Assembly: GCA_015478945.1 (NCBI GenBank)
Contig: JABUQX010057011.1
Location: forward strand, 1 to 25,000
Direction of reading: 5' to 3'
Length of the DNA: 25,000 bases
Source: Trachelipus rathkii
Taxonomy: Eukaryota; Arthropoda; Malacostraca; Isopoda; Trachelipodidae
Shown: one piece after another, positions 1-13,770 of the stretch
How positions within the stretch are numbered: the first letter of the stretch is position 1
Layout of the letters: each line of letters begins with the position of its first letter
Position numbers and translations under genes: made by a program
Notes under the pieces: generated by a model
The model's database searches: none
The model's input: only the letters and a program-made list of their open reading frames with translations
What the model was told of the DNA's origin: nothing

Positions 1-80
1 TAATACGATAGTAAATATAAATACTATGTGTAATGTATGTACATTATCAATATATTATAATCATTTATTAAGTATACATA

Positions 81-205
81 TAATAGATATATATAAGTAT
101 ATATTATAATTTATATATATTTTAATATTAAATATATATATATATAAAAATTAATATAATATAGTATATTAATATATATATAATATATTTAATATATAAT
201 TATTT
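81..205. repeat. Degenerate (TA)n block
   Basis: A/T only apart from a few G; alternating TA runs with tt/aa interruptions. No other signal. Confidence 0.85.
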
Positions 206-1141
206 TTGAAATTAAAGCCAATATGGTGGAATGTTTAGTTTATACAGTAATTTTGACAAGCCATTAAGGGTGGCTTTTTTTGGATTTCATTGAGCATGTA
301 TTTGCTTTAGTTGATTTACTGGACGATATAGTCTCTGACGGGCCTCAATGGTGCTTTCATTACTTGTCTCTTATATTTTTAATGTCTTAATTATTCTTTA
401 AAATGTCTTATATAAGATATCTTGACGATTTTTCAGAATGTCCCGTAGATGCATATCCAATGTGGCAAAAAAATCGACTTCACGGCGTAAACGCTAATAT
501 CGATTATTTATGATAAGAAAGATTACGATTAATACCAATCAGAAGATTACATTAAGAAATTTAAGTACAGTGTAAACGCACGATAATGCGCGCGTGTCGG
601 AATTTCAGAGGAATCATGAACATATTGTGATAAAGGCTAATACTTTACGTGTAGGTACTTATATGTTAGTAACTAATTTTATATGAAATTGATACCGAGT
701 ATATTATTTATATTAAGTATTCCTTAATATAAAGTTAATTAAACTAAAATATAATTTAATAAAACATATTTTTGCAAGTCTCATGTTCTGCATCCATTTT
801 TATTGTAAAGTAAATTTTGTTTGTTAACTAAAGTAAATGCCTCATATACCGCAATGCACACGCCCTTAAGTTTATAAACATTAATGTCCGCAATTAAATA
901 AATGAGGATTTAACATACGTATAGGGTATATATTAAGTATAGTAGTAGGTATTAGTGGTTATTAGTATTAAAGGTAAGCGCCTGACTTGATGACGTTTAC
1001 TTGACGTAGGAAAGTGCTGACAATTAATTATATCGGGCGACAACTGGAAAATTGAGATCGCATATGCGCCTGTGATTGCTACCTGCTACGGGCCTGCAGT
1101 ATCGTGCTTACCTGGGAAAACAGCAAGCTGATTAATAGTAT

Positions 1142-1215
1142 AGGTAAGTATATATTATATATATTATAATTAATATTTATATAATTATTAATAGTATATA
1201 TATTATATATATTTA
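1142..1215. repeat. Degenerate (TA)n block
   Basis: Short run of tatatat units immediately after a GC-richer island (965-1140). Confidence 0.75.
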
Positions 1216-2100
1216 TGTTTTTTGTTTGTTATTTGATATTAATATTTGCAACCTCAATATTATAGCAAGGACTCACCCATACTCCTAATATTATAATTTT
1301 CAATGAAAAAATTAGAATTTTATATATTTAAAACTTATTAAAAAATAATGAGTGCATAAATAACAATATAATAACACACTATTAAAACATTGAATGATAA
1401 GTTATATAATAAAATTAATTTATATATTTACAAATAATAAATATTGTTAATTAATATATTATATTATAACAAATTTTAATAAATTTAAAATAATAAATAT
1501 GAATTAAAATTTAATTTAAATTAAATAAAATTATTATAAATTGTATGATAGCTATTAACAAAATAACACCATTTATAACTTTTATTATTTAAAAGATATA
1601 TATATAACTAAAAGGAACTATATTAGTTTAGTAATTAATGAATTAAATGCGCATACTGCCTATATACACATGTCCATTTGACACGATGAGCCTCCTAAAG
1701 ACATAATATACCAAGGTTGGATTAGATTTATGTACATAAAACCATTCTTCAACATCCAATATTGATGCTGTTGTTTTAAAAATCTATTATTGTGATGATA
1801 ATCGTCGTTATTATTATTTATTTTCTAATGTTTTCTAAATACTAATTAATTGTATTTAGTTTAAGATTATTTATCTTAATGAAATATTATACGTAATACC
1901 AAATTATAACTCATTAATCTGACGCTAGTAATATATCTAAAAATACTTAAAATAAAAAATTTAAATATTTATAAATTTTATAAATTCTCCACTCAAATAA
2001 AATATATACTCTTCTTAATATGTCACATTTCGTTGAGCAGATCGTTAATTGAGACATCGTATTTCGATATCATGGGTGATTCTTGACAATTAGCGTAAAA

Positions 2101-2700
2101 ATGTGTTTGCATTGGAATATCCTTTCGTCATTCACTTCTCTTTCTCTCATCCAAAATTCTACTCTTCTCTGCTACATCTCTTCTCATCTCTCATCAACTT
2201 CGTCTATATCTTCATCACTCTTACAATAATAGTTCTCTTCGCTCTATCTTCTATCTCTCATGTAATCATCTCTCTGTTCTTAATAAACAACTAAATAATT
2301 TCATCTATCAGAGTCTATCTTAACTTATCACTCTCTCGGTTCAAGTATCGTATCATCTTCTATCAGGATGCTCTCTACTCTCTCACTCACTCACTCTCTA
2401 TCTCAATATCACGAAATATCTATGCGCTTTAATAATGCATTATTTTAATAGAACGTTGATTACTTTATATTACTCAATAATTTACTCTTTTCTTAACGGT
2501 CTCCTCTTATGATTCTCTCTCTGATCCTACTCGTTCTCATCTCTTTACATCCATTATACTCATCTCTTCTCTCTAGTAGTCATCTTTCTACACCACATTT
2601 GTCAAAATATCTCTATTTACTATCTCTCTCTCTTCTCTCTCCTATAATATTCTTTACAATTTACTATCTCTTCTACTATACTCTTAATAACTCATAGTCT
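2101..2700. other. Pyrimidine-rich low-complexity tract
   Basis: The plus strand is dominated by ctct, tctc and atctctt words over about 600 bp. Two short open frames (2103-2294 and 2509-2697) arise because C/T-rich DNA has few stops; they are runs of Leu, Ser and Phe and do not look like real proteins. The strand bias resembles that of an antisense LINE (compare 18.4-19.3 kb), but I found no shared words, so the origin is open. Confidence 0.6.
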
Positions 2701-3084
2701 GAAAAAGACTTTAAATTCTTATAAATATATATATTATATACAAATTATCAAAAGATAATTTCTAACTATATTATTATACACCCTATAAATAATAAAAAGA
2801 AAAATAAAAGTTTACCCTCGATATTAATAATGAATATACTAATCGTATATATAATTTTGGTAATTAGAAAAATTATTAACAACGTGATCAATAACATTTC
2901 ATTAAATTATTTAATTACATGTACTAATATTTATATTATTATAATATAATTAATTATACATCTAATTATGATATTATATTATAATATAATATTATAAGTA
3001 CTATTCATATTAATATTATCTATCATGAAGCAGCTTAATTGCAGCTGAGTAAAGAATAACTAATTAAGAAACGTATAATATAGA

Positions 3085-3362
3085 TAATTAGATATATATA
3101 TATAAATATTAATATAATATATATTTAATATATATTTAATAATATTATTAATATTATTATATATATATAATATTATATATTATATAGTATATATTTAATC
3201 ATTAATTAATATTTATAATATATTATATATTATATAATTTATGATATATTAATAGTATATAGTAATATATATTTAATATATATATATTATTATATATGAT
3301 ATAATATACGTATTGTAATATATAATATATGATATATATGATATTTTAATAGATTAATTATA
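3085..3362. repeat. Degenerate (TA)n block
   Basis: About 280 bp of ATAT/TAATAT motifs with very few G or C. No coding potential. Confidence 0.9.
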
Positions 3363-4076
3363 AGTATATATTGGGCAAACTTTTGAAATTACTTGAAAAG
3401 GTTAGGAAACTAAAAATTACTTCAGATCATTAAGTATTGAACGAATTATTAGATGTTATAATTTCCAGATTTATTTTTTTATATCCCGATTTTACTACAT
3501 TTCACAGGCAATAGTTATTAAGAGTCTAAAGGTTGCCTAATTAAGATTTATTTTTTTTTTTTTTAATGAAAAGGAGTTACCTTTACTTTAAGATAAATTC
3601 GCAAAAGATATTTAATAAAGAGTTCAGGGTCTCTCGTTATACCTCATAAAGCGGGTGGACGATCTGAGGAATAGAGTTGAACTTTATCTTGATCCCGACC
3701 CTATTCTTGTCCACATTACGTCGGATCGAGCCCGTCTAAAAAATAAAAATCAAAAATTAACCAAACCCACTCACATTATACGGTCATATTTTGTAATTGA
3801 AATTTTTTCTTCAGATTAATAAGATATAATAAATATAAGCCACATTGTCACATTTCAGCCCTGTTATTACTAACATTTTGAAAACTTTGACTACAAATTG
3901 TTGTTGGATGTTCCATTTGCATGAGACTCCCTTCTTCAATACTATAGCATGTTATATAGAGGTTGCACAAAGTATAGGTTATAAAAATATATTCTGTCGA
4001 GATTGGAGATAAAGACATATGCATGTTAATAAATATAACTCTTACTTTGTTCAAAGCATAAGTTCCATATAATTTA

Positions 4077-4360
4077 TATTATATAATATTAAACATATAT
4101 ATATATATAAATATATATATTTAAAATAATATATTATTATAATTAAATATTAATTATATATATATTAATTAATATATTATTAATAATTAACTATAATTAA
4201 TAATATTATAAATTTATTATTAATAATATATTATATTTATTGATAATATATACTATAAAATAAATATTAATATATATATATTATAATTATTATATTAATA
4301 TATATATATAACTATTAAATAAATTATATATAAAATATATATTATAATATTAATAGTATG
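4077..4360. repeat. Degenerate (TA)n block
   Basis: About 280 bp of TA, TAAT and ATTA units. It is abruptly followed at 4361 by mixed sequence (gtcagcagacctctagaag). Confidence 0.9.
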
Positions 4361-5141
4361 TCAGCAGACCTCTAGAAGAGAGTCCATCAATCCATCTATC
4401 TTACTAAAAACACTACACACATAGCTACCTAGGAAGAGGAGAACATATGGTGGAGATGCTTGAGGTTATTAATAGCAATTTTAAGTTAGGACGTATTATT
4501 ATATTATTATAAAGAAAATGCAAATAAAAAAAAAAAAAAAATAACAAATAAACACAAATAACACAAGACACAAATTGATATCATCATATAATTCATAACA
4601 AATGAAAGCCGTAACAGCTAGAAAAAGTTGGAATTTCAACGTTCTACAATGTTTCTATTGCGCCCAGGGGAAATAAAGGTTAAAGAAGCAAGAAATTTAA
4701 GAATAATTGACACAAAAAACAATGTAACAAATAGTTAAATAATAATAAAAAAATTATTACATATTATGTTTATAAATTAAATAAAGTTAATTATCACTTG
4801 ATTTAGATATAGGCCTATAAATTTAAACTGATGTACTTATAACTATAACTGGTTATCTCTCTCGTATAAATTTATCTAAATATGATCTCTTGTAGTTAAA
4901 GTTTTTGCTTTTTCTATTTTTATAACTCTTAAAATTATGAATACCAAGAAAATGAAATAGATATCACTCTTAATAGGGTATAATAATTGTCTCCGAATTT
5001 CCCAGCACTGATGAGGACAGGATTGTAACGAGGACGTCTTCTCGTTGAAGTATCAGATGGAAACATACCGCGGGTAGGACCTAATTCCCTTCTCAAATCA
5101 AATATTGTCAAAATTTAAAGATATAATTAAAAGAAGTGACT

Positions 5142-5420
5142 TTACATTACATTCAGTGGACGTGGTCTTTCCATCCGGATAGAAATACATCCAATGATTG
5201 CAATTTGCCCAGAATATTCATTAGAGGTGTTCAGCGGAGGGTTCCTTACCGCCCCTTCATCACTACGGGGTAATAGATGAAAAGAAAATATCATCTTGTT
5301 AAACCAACGCCCTGTGTTTCCCCGTGGCCGATCTTCATTGATAGACCAAAAACCCGATGAAAAGTTGGATGAAGGTGTCCAAATTCCAAAGATGTAGTAA
5401 AGTAACGCAATTATATAATT
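5142..5420 (-). other. Unassigned 92-codon open stretch in a less AT-rich island
   Basis: The minus strand stays open from 5420 to a TAA at 5144-5142. It has protein-like composition (for example IFGIWTPSSNFSSGFW, LLPRSDEGAVRNPPLNT, GQIAIIGCISIRMERP). The first in-frame ATG is halfway along, leaving only 50 codons, and I see no matching exons around it. The plus strand of the same interval also has protein-like pieces (IAICPEYSLEVFSGGF). It could be a repeat-derived fragment or an old exon. I do not recognise it. Confidence 0.3.
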
Positions 5421-5971
5421 CTACATACTTCATGATTTATAATAACACAGTCAGGCACTACCGTGTAACTATGTCCCAGCCCGAGACCGGAATTATTGTC
5501 TCCAGATAGACTTCTACATTGATAGATAACTGGCAACCGAAAAGAAGACCCGCCAAAAAAAAAAATTAGCGCAAGGTTTTATATCGGTTCACAATGTTTC
5601 TCTTCATTACCTTTTTTTATAATTTACACTAATTGCCTGAACCTCATAACATCTCCATTACACAACTTCAGTTTCCAAGGCCAAGTTTTCCACGACAGGC
5701 ATAGGTAAACAAAATTATCGTAATTTCATTTCACGAAAACATGTAATTGTATATAGTAGTGTATATACAAGAAGATAATTATTGAAATTATTATTTTTTA
5801 TTTTTTTTTTTTTATTTTACAAAGTTTTTCTCAGATATTTAAATTTATTTGTCACCAAGGTAAATTATTGATTATGACCTAAGACAATGTATTAGACCTG
5901 ATTTTATCCGTTCTAGCTGTTTTGATCGTTTTTTTGAGTATATGGATTTGTGGCTCTTCTTGAGAGGCTGG

Positions 5972-6370
5972 CCTATATATATATTATATAAGATTAAATA
6001 TGAAATATAATATATATTAAAATTTATATATATATTATAATATATATTATAATATAATAATATTTATTAATATTAATGATAGATATATATATTATATAAT
6101 TATTAAATATATATATATAACTAATTATATTATATATTTATGTATATTAATATAATATTATATAAGTATATTATTATATATATTTAAATATCTTATTATA
6201 TTACATAAATATAATATAATTATATAGTAATAATATTTATTTATATTTATATATATCTTTAGAAATAGTAATAATATATTATAGATATATTTATAGTAAT
6301 CATAATATTATTTAAATATATCTTCAGGAGCTTATTTAATTATATATTGATTATAATATTATTATATAGA
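5972..6370. repeat. Degenerate (TA)n block
   Basis: About 400 bp of TA-rich degenerate repeat, grading into AT-rich unique sequence at its 3' edge. Confidence 0.88.
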
Positions 6371-7094
6371 ATTATTGAGAATTATTTACTATAATTTATG
6401 TTGTGATTATTCTAAACTTATTAATTTCATCCATATTAACTTGAAAACCCTACTTAAGTTATAGTGTAACCCAATTATATTAAGCAGAATATTTTTAAAA
6501 CCCCTTATAGGATAAAAGTTTCTTGAAAAATTCGAGTTAGGGAAGCATAAGCAGAGTAAACAATACATTACTGTACTTAAACTAAAATTTAATGAGAAGG
6601 AGAATTACTAAAATATATTCAGGTGAATAGCTGGTTCAAAGTATATTAATATCAAAGAAATATTTGCTGAAAAAATAGTCAAAATTGAAATCGATATATT
6701 TTTTTTCTGATAATTCGGGTTTTTTGGATATAATATATCTTTCAGCCTAATTGGTAAAAGTAGCTAAAACTGGGCCAAACCTCTCTCATAATATATAATT
6801 GTAATCTTTAATCTAATCATAAAATATATAATTATGTAAGAAAATTGGAACAACCTACACATTAAATAACAAAAACCAGGATAACTAACATATAACAAAG
6901 AAATGATAAATAGATATTATTTATAATAATACATCCAGTCTTTTTACCTAATCATCATGTAACCTTATTAACAATGCATTTATTCAGGTATAGGAACCCA
7001 TATCTTATAACTTGGATAATAAAGGTATTTCTTATAGATCTATGAACTACTATAAATACCAATAATTATGTGGAATACATTAAAAGTTCATATG

Positions 7095-7170
7095 ATATAT
7101 ATAATATAATATATAATTAGTAAAATATATATAAATATATAATATACATATTTACAAAATATATATGAGA
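7095..7170. repeat. Short degenerate (TA)n block
   Basis: Runs of atatat with tataat interruptions, about 75 bp. Confidence 0.7.
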
Positions 7171-8035
7171 GAAATATATTAATAAGTTTAAAGTATAGGG
7201 TATTATTTATTTAGTAATTAAAACTTAAACTTTAAAGAATACATTGGATTAAGATTTACCACAGGCAGGCCTAGTGCAATATCACATGGCAGACCGGTTC
7301 GTATTCTCAAAATTCACTACTTGCGGCCGACTTAGATGATTATTTATTTAATTATTAATATTTATTATTATATTTTAATAGGTAATAATATTATGCTTAA
7401 TTAACCAATATTAAATTAATATAGAATGTACAGCAGTGTCCTCACATACTTTATTATATATTATATATTATTATAATTACTTTAAACGTATTATTTTATA
7501 TTGATAAAATCTATATTTATAATCTGTATATATTTTTATTATTCTATAATAAATATTATAATAATGAAGAATAAGATTAGTGAATAAACGAAAATTGATT
7601 ACTGATCTCGTTATCAGACTAAGAATTTAGTACTGCAGAAGTTATTAAAAGTTTTAATCACTTGCAAGGCATTACAAGTGACTTTAAAGTTAAGGGATTG
7701 TCCAACCTATAACTAGTTCCTACATCTATCTAAGAATTTATAAAATACATATGTAAATTGAGTAAAAATTTCACATTCAGAGATAGACCTCTAAATTAAG
7801 GTTACTAAGAGTTTTAATGTAAGATTAATAGTTTTTTTTTAGTTAGTTATTAAATGTATATATTAATTAAATATTAATATATATACACATGAAAATAAGT
7901 TTCTACTTAAATATTTATAAATAAACTAAATCTTATATATATTATTATTTATCATATCCATTACAAACCACCTTGATATCTTAGGGTATGGGCTTCTATA
8001 ATATGTTATTGCTTACCGCCCTAAGGACTTAGTAG

Positions 8036-8700
8036 AGGTTGGGGTGCCAGTTACCACTTAATGTTGATAAAAATCTCACGCTAATAAAGATTAAAAGAAA
8101 TGGCGCCAATAATTCAAAGGAAACCCACCTACCTGGGCGGCACCATGTAATTATATCTTATAAGAGACATAACGTAATTGTCGCCTGTCCGCAAATAGAC
8201 AAACACAAACAAGAGGGCTCTGTGTACGACGACTTTTTTAATACCAGCCACATCGTAAACGAGACTCTCCAAAATGATATGTTCATTTCGCCATTGCCTC
8301 TTTACGTCTCAATACATCCATTAAACCCCTCTTCTTCTATACATCTGCTCGTTTTTGATTGGGCTTGTTTTACCTCTGTCCTTAGATCAATCTGTTAACT
8401 TCGACCATTATCCAAATTATTCTTCTTCTCTTCCATTTCCCTTTACTGACTTAAATTCACTACTTATTAATTCGCTCCCTCACATGGACGCGAGTTTCTT
8501 CCTTAACAACAACTTCGCACTCCCGCAGGCCATTCGACTATAACCCAACATCCTTATTTCCATCTCAATAAGGCATCCTTGATGCCGAGCATTGACACAG
8601 ATCACTTTTCATTCTGTTCTCTTCATTAAACCCATACTTCATCACCTCAATAAATACGTCTCCTCTTAATCCATATATTTATTTCCTTATGTTAGAAAAA
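8036..8700 (+). other. Less AT-rich, C/T-leaning island with a 119-codon open frame
   Basis: An open frame on the plus strand runs from 8039 to 8398 (119 codons), with a 62-codon frame overlapping its end (8355-8543). The longer frame begins at TTG, and its only in-frame ATG is about 40 codons from the end. The peptide (LPGRHHVIISYKRHNVIVA, then DFFNTSHIVNETLQND) matches no family I know, has no membrane segment or clear motif, and no splice-supported neighbours. From about 8250 the sequence becomes C/T-rich, like the antisense side of a LINE, but I could not place it on one. It may be an unrecognised repeat. Confidence 0.35.
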
Positions 8701-11460
8701 TCCTCCTTTATAATTTGTTATGTGTGATGGATATACGTCAAATTGTATATTTAGTGATCTTATTCATTTATAAAAAATCTACGGGGGTGTCATAGAGTTT
8801 CCCCAACCCAATGTTGACCTTAATTAACTTTTTAATATATATATATAATATATAATTAATATTATAATTATAATTTGACTTATTTAATATTTGTATTAAA
8901 TAAATATAGTGATATATTTACATATTAATCAATATGTAAAATTTTATAGAAAGATGCATATTTTATAAACATATTTATAATAACGGTAGCGTCCACTCAC
9001 TTTAAGGCTAAAGTGACAATCATATTAAATAAATTAATTGACAAACTATTTATAATTAAAAAAAATAAAAATACAAATATAAATAAATATAAAATAGGAA
9101 CTATGACACAATCAAAATAAATTGTATATATATAATTAATTATCAATATATTTCATTAATCAATCGCAATTTTAATTAAATTAATATATTTTTTTAAATT
9201 AATTAAATAAAAATAATTATTTATTTAATTATAAATATTATAAGAATATTAGTAATAATCCAATAATAATAATAATAGTATATAGATTAAGAATATATAT
9301 CAAAAATAATAAAATAAAAAGAAACAAGCAAAAAATAAAAGATAATAAAAATAAAAATAAAATAAAAAATAAATAAATACTTCATAAATATACTAATAAT
9401 AAAAAATAACATAAAGTTTATGATAAAATTGAATAATAATAGAAAAAAAATAATTTAATAATAATTTAATTAATAAATAAAAGATATAAATATATATATA
9501 TAAAATACAATTTAATATAATTTATAAAAGAGCAAAATACAGTCAGATTATAGAAATATATATAGTAATAAGATTGAGATAAAAATAAGATAGAAAATAA
9601 ATAATTAAACCAAATACATCTTTGCTTATTTTATACTTTATTATATTAACTTTTTATTAATGACCCTACTATACAACTAGCAAAATAAAAATAATAACAA
9701 ATAAAAAAATACATATTTAATTATATATTAATTGATATATAAAATAATTATTTATTATACTAATATCAAAAATAACAAAAAAAATAAAAAATAATAAAAT
9801 TGAGAATATTTATATTTATTTACCCTATCATACTTAATCACAATCTAACATATCTATCGTAGTAAATCAAAGTCAAATAAAAAATGAAAATGTAATATTT
9901 AATTCCTTTACATTATAAAAAATAATAAAGGGCGCTTCAAATAAATATTATGAGTGTCAACTGATCAGTAGAGTAAGAGAAAACACTATTCAAAAGTATT
10001 CAACATCCAATTAATGATAAAGAAAATACATACCACAGTTAAATTAATGATCAAGATCACACACACGATAGACGACATTTAATATAAATTAAAAAATTTA
10101 CCAGGATAAGGATCCGATAATGAGACTAATTACACATATCACACACACTTCGACCCTAATTAATATGATCACAATTATATTTAATTAGTATTAATACGAT
10201 AATTTTACCCAATAAATAATTTAATAATTGATAATATAGGTGGTACTTGGAGTAAAATCACTTTTTAGTTATAAATTAATTTAAAAAAAAAATTAAAAAA
10301 AATTAAAAAATTAAATTACATAATATTATAGAACTTTTTATTAATTACAATCATTAAATAATTATAAATTAATAAATAAATATCAATAAACTAATAGCAA
10401 TAATATGTAATTCACTCATAGAATCACATATAAACTGATATATTTAAATTAAATTAGATAAATATGATAAAATAATACTTAAGTGATTACGGCTATCTGT
10501 TAAAAATTTTATATCGTAAAAGAATATAAAAACATTATTAAAAAATATTAAATTAAAAAAAGTATTTTTTTCACCAAAAGTTCCCTCCATTAGATGAATA
10601 AAACATGAAATAAAATATCGTTGTAATTAAATTACATTATTGGTGTCCAAGGTGTATTTAAGTCATTTATTATCTTAGTATTAAGTGTAAGAAATTAGTT
10701 TCACCACTCTAATTGTAATAAGAAGTATTTTTTTGCTTTAGAACGTAATTTTATTTATATTATGAAAATATATTATAAAAGAAAATTATTTAAATACAAA
10801 TTGATAACATTTGATGGATTTAAAGTGAATTTTCCGTCAGGTTAGTTAATTTACATAAGGCAACATCTAATTTATCATTAATTAGGTGATAAATAAAATT
10901 AATCTTGTAAAAGAAATTAAATTCAAATAAAAAATCTGAAAATATAAAAATATAATAATTCATTATATTAAAATTTTGAAATTAATTATATTAATACTGG
11001 CAGATTTATATTTACGGAAAATGAACATTATTTATAAGAAAATAATATTTATATATTATTATATTTTAATTATTAAAATTATAGTATTTTATTTAATAAT
11101 TAAAATCAGAAAATATTAATATAATAAATATATAAATATATAATTAAATTATTAAAATTAATAATAATAAATAAATAATAAATTTAATAAAATATATAAT
11201 AATATATTAATAGAATTATATATATTATAATATAAAATATTAATATTTACAATTATTATTAAATTATAATTATTATTTATATTATAATTAAGTAATTAAT
11301 ATTATAGTATATAATAAATTAAATTAAGAATTTATAATTATATTATTGTCTAATTATTATAAATTTAATTATTTAAATATAGATATTATTATAATAATAT
11401 AAATAATAATAATAATAATAATTAAAATTAAGTAAAGTAATTAATAAATTAAAGTAATAT
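8701..11460. other. Very AT-rich, A-leaning non-coding DNA
   Basis: Mostly aataa, aaaata and taat words, with a plus strand richer in A than T between about 9.0 and 9.9 kb. No open frame of note, no conserved motif and no repeat unit long enough to define. Confidence 0.75.
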
Positions 11461-12294
11461 AAATAATATTAACGAATTGATAGGTTCAAATTCATACTAA
11501 CATACTATTTTAAATAACCATTAATATAATAACTACCTTAAAGGAAAGATTAAGTTAATTTACTATAATAATTGAAAGAACGTCAGTTAAGAGAACAGGG
11601 TATAATTTACAAGTATTATTTAAATAAAAATTTTTCAGTAGGCTTATTTTAATCACAGAATTGAAGTTTCACGGCGGTGGAATTTTAAAGAAATTAGTTT
11701 GTATTATAAAAAGAAGTTATTGTTACTGATTGTAGGGAATGTTAATAATTTTGATTCTAGGGGAAGGTATGTACTTGGAGGATATGGGATTAAAGTAAAG
11801 AAATAGTAAACTATTATAACATTTAGGATTGTAATGAATAAAGTTCGGAGAGGGTACAGAGATTCATATTATCCTTTTAGTGGGACCGCTTTATTAAGAT
11901 TTATTTAATACGAGGGTATCTAATACAGGACATTTCCTAAAAGGAATAGATTAAACGTGTAGGTGTTATTGGCGGCCAAGAGTAAAAAAGAAACAGTAAG
12001 TGAAATTGTACTGGCATAAAATATTGCGAGATATATTTAATCACTCAGGAGGTTTTCTCTTCACAGGAAGAATATAAGTCATTATGCTTATAGACGCAAA
12101 TTCTGTATTCCAATATCATGTTTTTAATTGTTCTTCAAAGCACATCAATATGATTCTCATTGCAACACTCTTTGCGGAGAACGAAGACAGACTTCAAGTA
12201 TTCCTATTCACTTAGCATATCAATCACTTATAAATATTCAATATTCTTAGCAATGAACTGGTCGAAATTGTCCTAATTAAGTCAAGTTAATTTA
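11461..12294. other. Less AT-rich island, possible faint LINE remnant
   Basis: G content on the plus strand rises here. One frame reads LLLLIVGNVNNFDSRGRY then VLGGYGIKVKK (about 11720-11805), which faintly recalls the GDxN...G.YG..N start of LINE endonucleases, but nothing downstream confirms it. No gene is supported. Confidence 0.35.
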
Positions 12295-12890
12295 ATAAAT
12301 TTAACAATATTATAGATATTTATATAAATATATATAATTAATATAAAATATATATAAAATATTATTAATATAATATATATTAGTAATATATTATTAATAC
12401 TAATATAATAATATATAAATAATATATATATTATAAGTTTTATATTATTATATAAATATTATAAATATATAATATAATCATTATTATATAATAATATATA
12501 TATTAATATATATAACTTAATTATTTAATATATATATATATTTATTATAAATTATATATATATATATTATACATAAATATATATATATTATATATATATA
12601 TATAAAGTATATATATAATCTAATATAATTTTGGGTATATAATATATAATATATAAATAATATATATATATAATTATATATATATACTATATAATAATAT
12701 ATAATATAAGATAATATAATATTATATAATCTAATATAATATAAATATATATTATAATTATATTATATAATATATAATATATATTATATATATAAATATT
12801 ATAGATATAAATATATATATATATATTATATATATGTATATATAATATATATAATATATATAATATAATATAATATATATAATATTATAT

Positions 12891-12925
<35 letters not shown>

Positions 12926-13037
12926 TATATATAAATATATTATATAATATGTTATATATATATACTATATATTATATATTATATTATATATATATATATA
13001 TATATATATGATATATATATATATAATAATTATATAA

Positions 13038-13080
<43 letters not shown>

Positions 13081-13390
13081 ATATATATTATAATATATAT
13101 ATATATATAATATTATATAATATATATATATACTATAGTATATTATAATATATTCTATATTATAATATACATAATATATTTATATGTATATAATATACTA
13201 TTAATATATATATAATATATAGTATAGAATATATATATATATTATATTATATATATAGTTATATATATATATAATAATATTATATATTAATACATATTAT
13301 ATAAATAATATATAATATATATATTATATTATATATATTATATTAATAATAAATATATATATATAATTTATATTAATTTATATATAAACA
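12295..13390. repeat. 1.1-kb nearly pure A/T block, degenerate (TA)n
   Basis: Almost every base is A or T, arranged as (TA)n runs interrupted by ATTA, TAAT and rare single G or C. Local symmetric runs such as repeated tatatatata could form hairpins. There is no coding potential. It is the longest of about a dozen similar blocks in the window. Confidence 0.95.
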
Positions 13391-13770
13391 TAGGTTAAAA
13401 TATATAAATGTAAATAACTAATATAAATACAACTATCAGAACAGGTCATTTTTCATTGGGAATTCAAATATGAAACAATTGCAACTGTCAAACTGCAACT
13501 GCTAAACTTGCCAGGGGATCCGGGCAGGTGTATTTATATTATGTATTCTCAACTGGAATAGGTTTGCACCTATCAGACTTGGCATCAATTTTTTTTCAAC
13601 TTACAACAAGTGTGCGTAAGCTTGCACAAACTTGCAGCAAGAGACGGTCACAGCTAGAAAGGTTGATACAAGCTTGCTTAAAATCCCAGAGGTTTGATAC
13701 AAGTTTGAAACAAATATGTCAAAGCTTGCACAAACTTTGATCCAGCTTGTACAGTGCTTGACAGGTTATA
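13391..13770 (+). repeat. Island with short diverged direct repeats (AAGCTTGCACAAACTT)
   Basis: Between two TA blocks lies a less AT-rich island. The word agcttgcacaaactt occurs at 13619-13633 and again at 13723-13737. Related pieces gatacaagcttgctt (about 13665-13680) and gatacaagtttgaaa (about 13696-13710) lie between, and ccagcttgtacagtgcttg follows at 13742. Several are near-palindromic (cttgcagcaag at 13630; caagcttg). An open frame of 70 codons (13528-13740) exists only because the repeat lacks stops in that frame; it starts at a GTG codon and matches no family I know. I read the stretch as a small decayed repeat cluster. Confidence 0.55.

Larger units (their letters stand above)
1..2100. 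other. AT-rich non-coding DNA, no gene seen
   Basis: Apart from the two TA blocks listed, this is A/T-rich unique-looking sequence with two less AT-rich islands (about 420-660 and 965-1140). No open frame of useful length, splice-flanked exon, tRNA or LINE motif could be supported in either. Confidence 0.7.
2701..5000. other. AT-rich non-coding DNA, no gene seen
   Basis: AT-rich sequence containing two listed TA blocks, a T run near 3550-3564, an A run near 4527-4541, and a modest island at 3600-3740. A 68-codon minus-strand frame (4054-3848) starts at a TTG codon, has no recognisable motif and is not supported as a gene. Confidence 0.65.
5421..8035. other. AT-rich non-coding DNA, no gene seen
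   Basis: The rest of the 5.0-5.7 kb island, the TA blocks at 5972-6370 and 7095-7170, and AT-rich unique sequence. A small less AT-rich patch at 7255-7335 (accggttcg, gcggccgac) shows no tRNA fold or coding frame. Confidence 0.65.

Noticed and set aside
3600..3740. Possible tRNA or small structured RNA in a less AT-rich patch
   Set aside because: No T-loop or anticodon-arm pattern could be folded; the ggatcgagcccg word lacks a matching acceptor stem.
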